From Alphaproteobacteria bacterium (lineage in GTDB: Bacteria; Myxococcota_A; UBA796; GCA-2862545): a DNA stretch of 64,000 nt. A model generated the notes under the pieces. The model searched no databases. It saw nothing but the letters and a program-made list of their open reading frames with translations, and had not been told where the DNA came from. A program made the position numbers and the translations under genes. This document shows positions 63,117-64,000 of the stretch, in pieces (the stretch's first letter is position 1; every line of letters starts with the position of its first letter). Location: the NCBI GenBank assembly GCA_020632955.1, contig JACKEO010000017.1, forward strand, positions 24,108 through 88,107, given 5' to 3'.

Positions 63117-64000
63117 GGTAGGTGAGCCCGAAGCCCGTGGACCGGAAGGGTGCCAGGGCCAGCGGCCCGGGCATCAGCACGCCGGTGGCGGTGGAGAAGA
63201 TCGCGATGGGCACGTCCACACGGGTGCCCACCCGCAGCGTGCCGCCGTCGGCGAAGAAGCGCGCCACGGCATCCGGTGCGCCGGGGTCCACCAGCATGAG
63301 GCCGAGCTGCAGCCCGCTGCGCAGCGTGGTGGCGGTGCGCGGATCGGCCCGCAGCCGGGCCACGAGGCCGTCGTCGGTGAGCTCGCACCCGGCGACCCGC
63401 ACGGCGAGCCCGCCGAGCACCGTGCTCCCGGTGCCCAGGGCCTCGTCCACCGCCGCCACCCAGGCGCCGGGCTCCACCCACGGATCGGCCGCCCGCACCG
63501 CCTCGGCCGCGGCGTGCAGCGCGCGGAGCACCTCGAGGTCGATGCCCTCCACCTCGAGATCGCAGCCCGCCACCACGGCGTCGGGCGCGTGCAGGCGGCC
63601 GTCGAGGTGCGCGCGCCGCTGGGCGTCGTCGAGCCGCCAGCCGCTGGCCGCGTCGACGCGCGCGGTACCCCACCCGCCGAAGGAGCCCGGAACGCCGAGC
63701 AGATCGAGCCCCGCGTCGAGGTCCACCTCGCCCCCGTCGGCCGAGCACCGGAGGGAGGTGAGGTAGCCGTCGTCGAGGGCCAGCTCGTCGCAGGCGGCGC
63801 GCGCCGCCGACAGCAGGGGGTGGCCGGGGGTGGGCGACAGCCGCACGCCGTCGAGGGCCACGCCGCGTCCGAAGGGCATCAGGTCGAGGTCGTCCCAGGC
63901 GACGTGATCCGCCAGCCCCGCCTCCGCGACCTGCGCACGCAGGCGGGCATCGAGGCGGGCCTCGTACAGGCTCCAGGCACCCCAGAGCACGGCGACGGCC
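63100..64000 (-). CDS. Membrane-anchored protein of unknown family, 5' end outside the window
   Basis: At least 300 residues, open to the window edge; a GTG at 63990 could start it, but the residues before it (AVAVLWGAWSLYEARLDARL) complete a hydrophobic helix, so the true start is probably further out. A single N-terminal membrane anchor is followed by an AsmA-like beta-rich body (FGRGVALDGVRLSPTPGHPLLSAARAACDELALDDGYL; LEVEGIDLEVLRALHAA; LGGLAVRVAGCELTDDGLVARL). It resembles proteins whose long beta grooves span the periplasm, but the identity is weak. Confidence 0.65.
   Translation of the reverse strand, partial: AVAVLWGAWSLYEARLDARLRAQVAEAGLADHVAWDDLDLMPFGRGVALDGVRLSPTPGHPLLSAARAACDELALDDGYLTSLRCSADGGEVDLDAGLDLLGVPGSFGGWGTARVDAASGWRLDDAQRRAHLDGRLHAPDAVVAGCDLEVEGIDLEVLRALHAAAEAVRAADPWVEPGAWVAAVDEALGTGSTVLGGLAVRVAGCELTDDGLVARLRADPRTATTLRSGLQLGLMLVDPGAPDAVARFFADGGTLRVGTRVDVPIAIFSTATGVLMPGPLALAPFRSTGFGLTYRAPAP

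Overview
The window is very GC-rich bacterial DNA with strong G/C bias at third codon positions. It probably comes from a myxobacterium-like member of Myxococcota (the former Deltaproteobacteria). Supporting evidence: four secreted proteins end in a MYXO-CTERM-like tail (Cys-Gly-Cys or Cys-Cys, a hydrophobic helix, then an Arg run). There are many lipoproteins with Asp/Thr-rich linkers after the lipobox, MopE-like and thrombospondin-type Asp repeats, RCC1-type repeats, and a tandem 'dimeric' UvrA. No rRNA, tRNA or CRISPR array was recognised.

Layout. 1-4498: the end of a sensor-like gene, then a minus-strand operon (small lipoprotein, MoxR ATPase, DUF58 protein, TgpA-type transglutaminase) whose genes overlap by 1-4 nt. 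4707-9596: a TPR protein with a degenerate ATPase domain, a thioredoxin lipoprotein and tyrosyl-tRNA synthetase. 9597-10235: a gene-free stretch holding a 111-nt near-perfect hairpin built of CACGGAG modules. 10236-18233: MopE-repeat lipoprotein, DUF2505 protein, CAP-domain protein, hotdog thioesterase, M1 aminopeptidase and a Cys-rich lipoprotein. 18296-22971: a compact tyrosine/homogentisate catabolic operon (fahA-maiA-hppD-hmgA) with a nitrilase-superfamily gene at its end. 23034-35637: lipoproteins (LEA-14-like, RCC1-repeat, DUF7151/Gly-rich) around a 1776-residue tandem UvrA. 35755-42275: M48 peptidase, predicted outer-membrane protein, MYXO-CTERM trypsin, lipoprotein, DUF167 protein and a purple-acid-phosphatase-like lipoprotein. 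42337-46473: TRAP transporter membrane subunits and, on the other strand, its binding protein, separated by a diheme cytochrome-like lipoprotein gene. 46533-54580: small membrane proteins, a porin-like protein, a PNGase F-like lipoprotein, a scarred segment with a duplicated PNGase fragment and a gene remnant, and a large anchor/CBM2 protein. 54664-59389: an intact ABC ATPase whose two partner permease genes are ruined. A degraded IS110-family element sits exactly at the first permease's start codon. 59405-64000: a CFA-synthase-like methyltransferase, an Asp-rich repeat lipoprotein, a MYXO-CTERM protein paralogous to the one at 49819-51330, and a partial gene.

The window mixes housekeeping (tyrS, uvrA), one catabolic route (tyrosine to fumarate plus acetoacetate) and an envelope/secretome block. 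About 18 proteins have lipoprotein or signal-peptide N-termini. Many genes are preceded by a TA-S-S-N-T hexamer, 6-45 nt upstream of the start, which I interpret as the housekeeping -10 element. For dctQ the spacing predicts a leaderless transcript.

The most unusual observations are the asymmetric tandem UvrA, the IS110 insertion after a start codon with a possible bridge-RNA region, the 2-kb direct repeat that copies the 3' end of the PNGase gene with a clean in-frame 96-bp deletion, and the CACGGAG hairpin. All alignments, counts and family calls were made by eye; none was computed.
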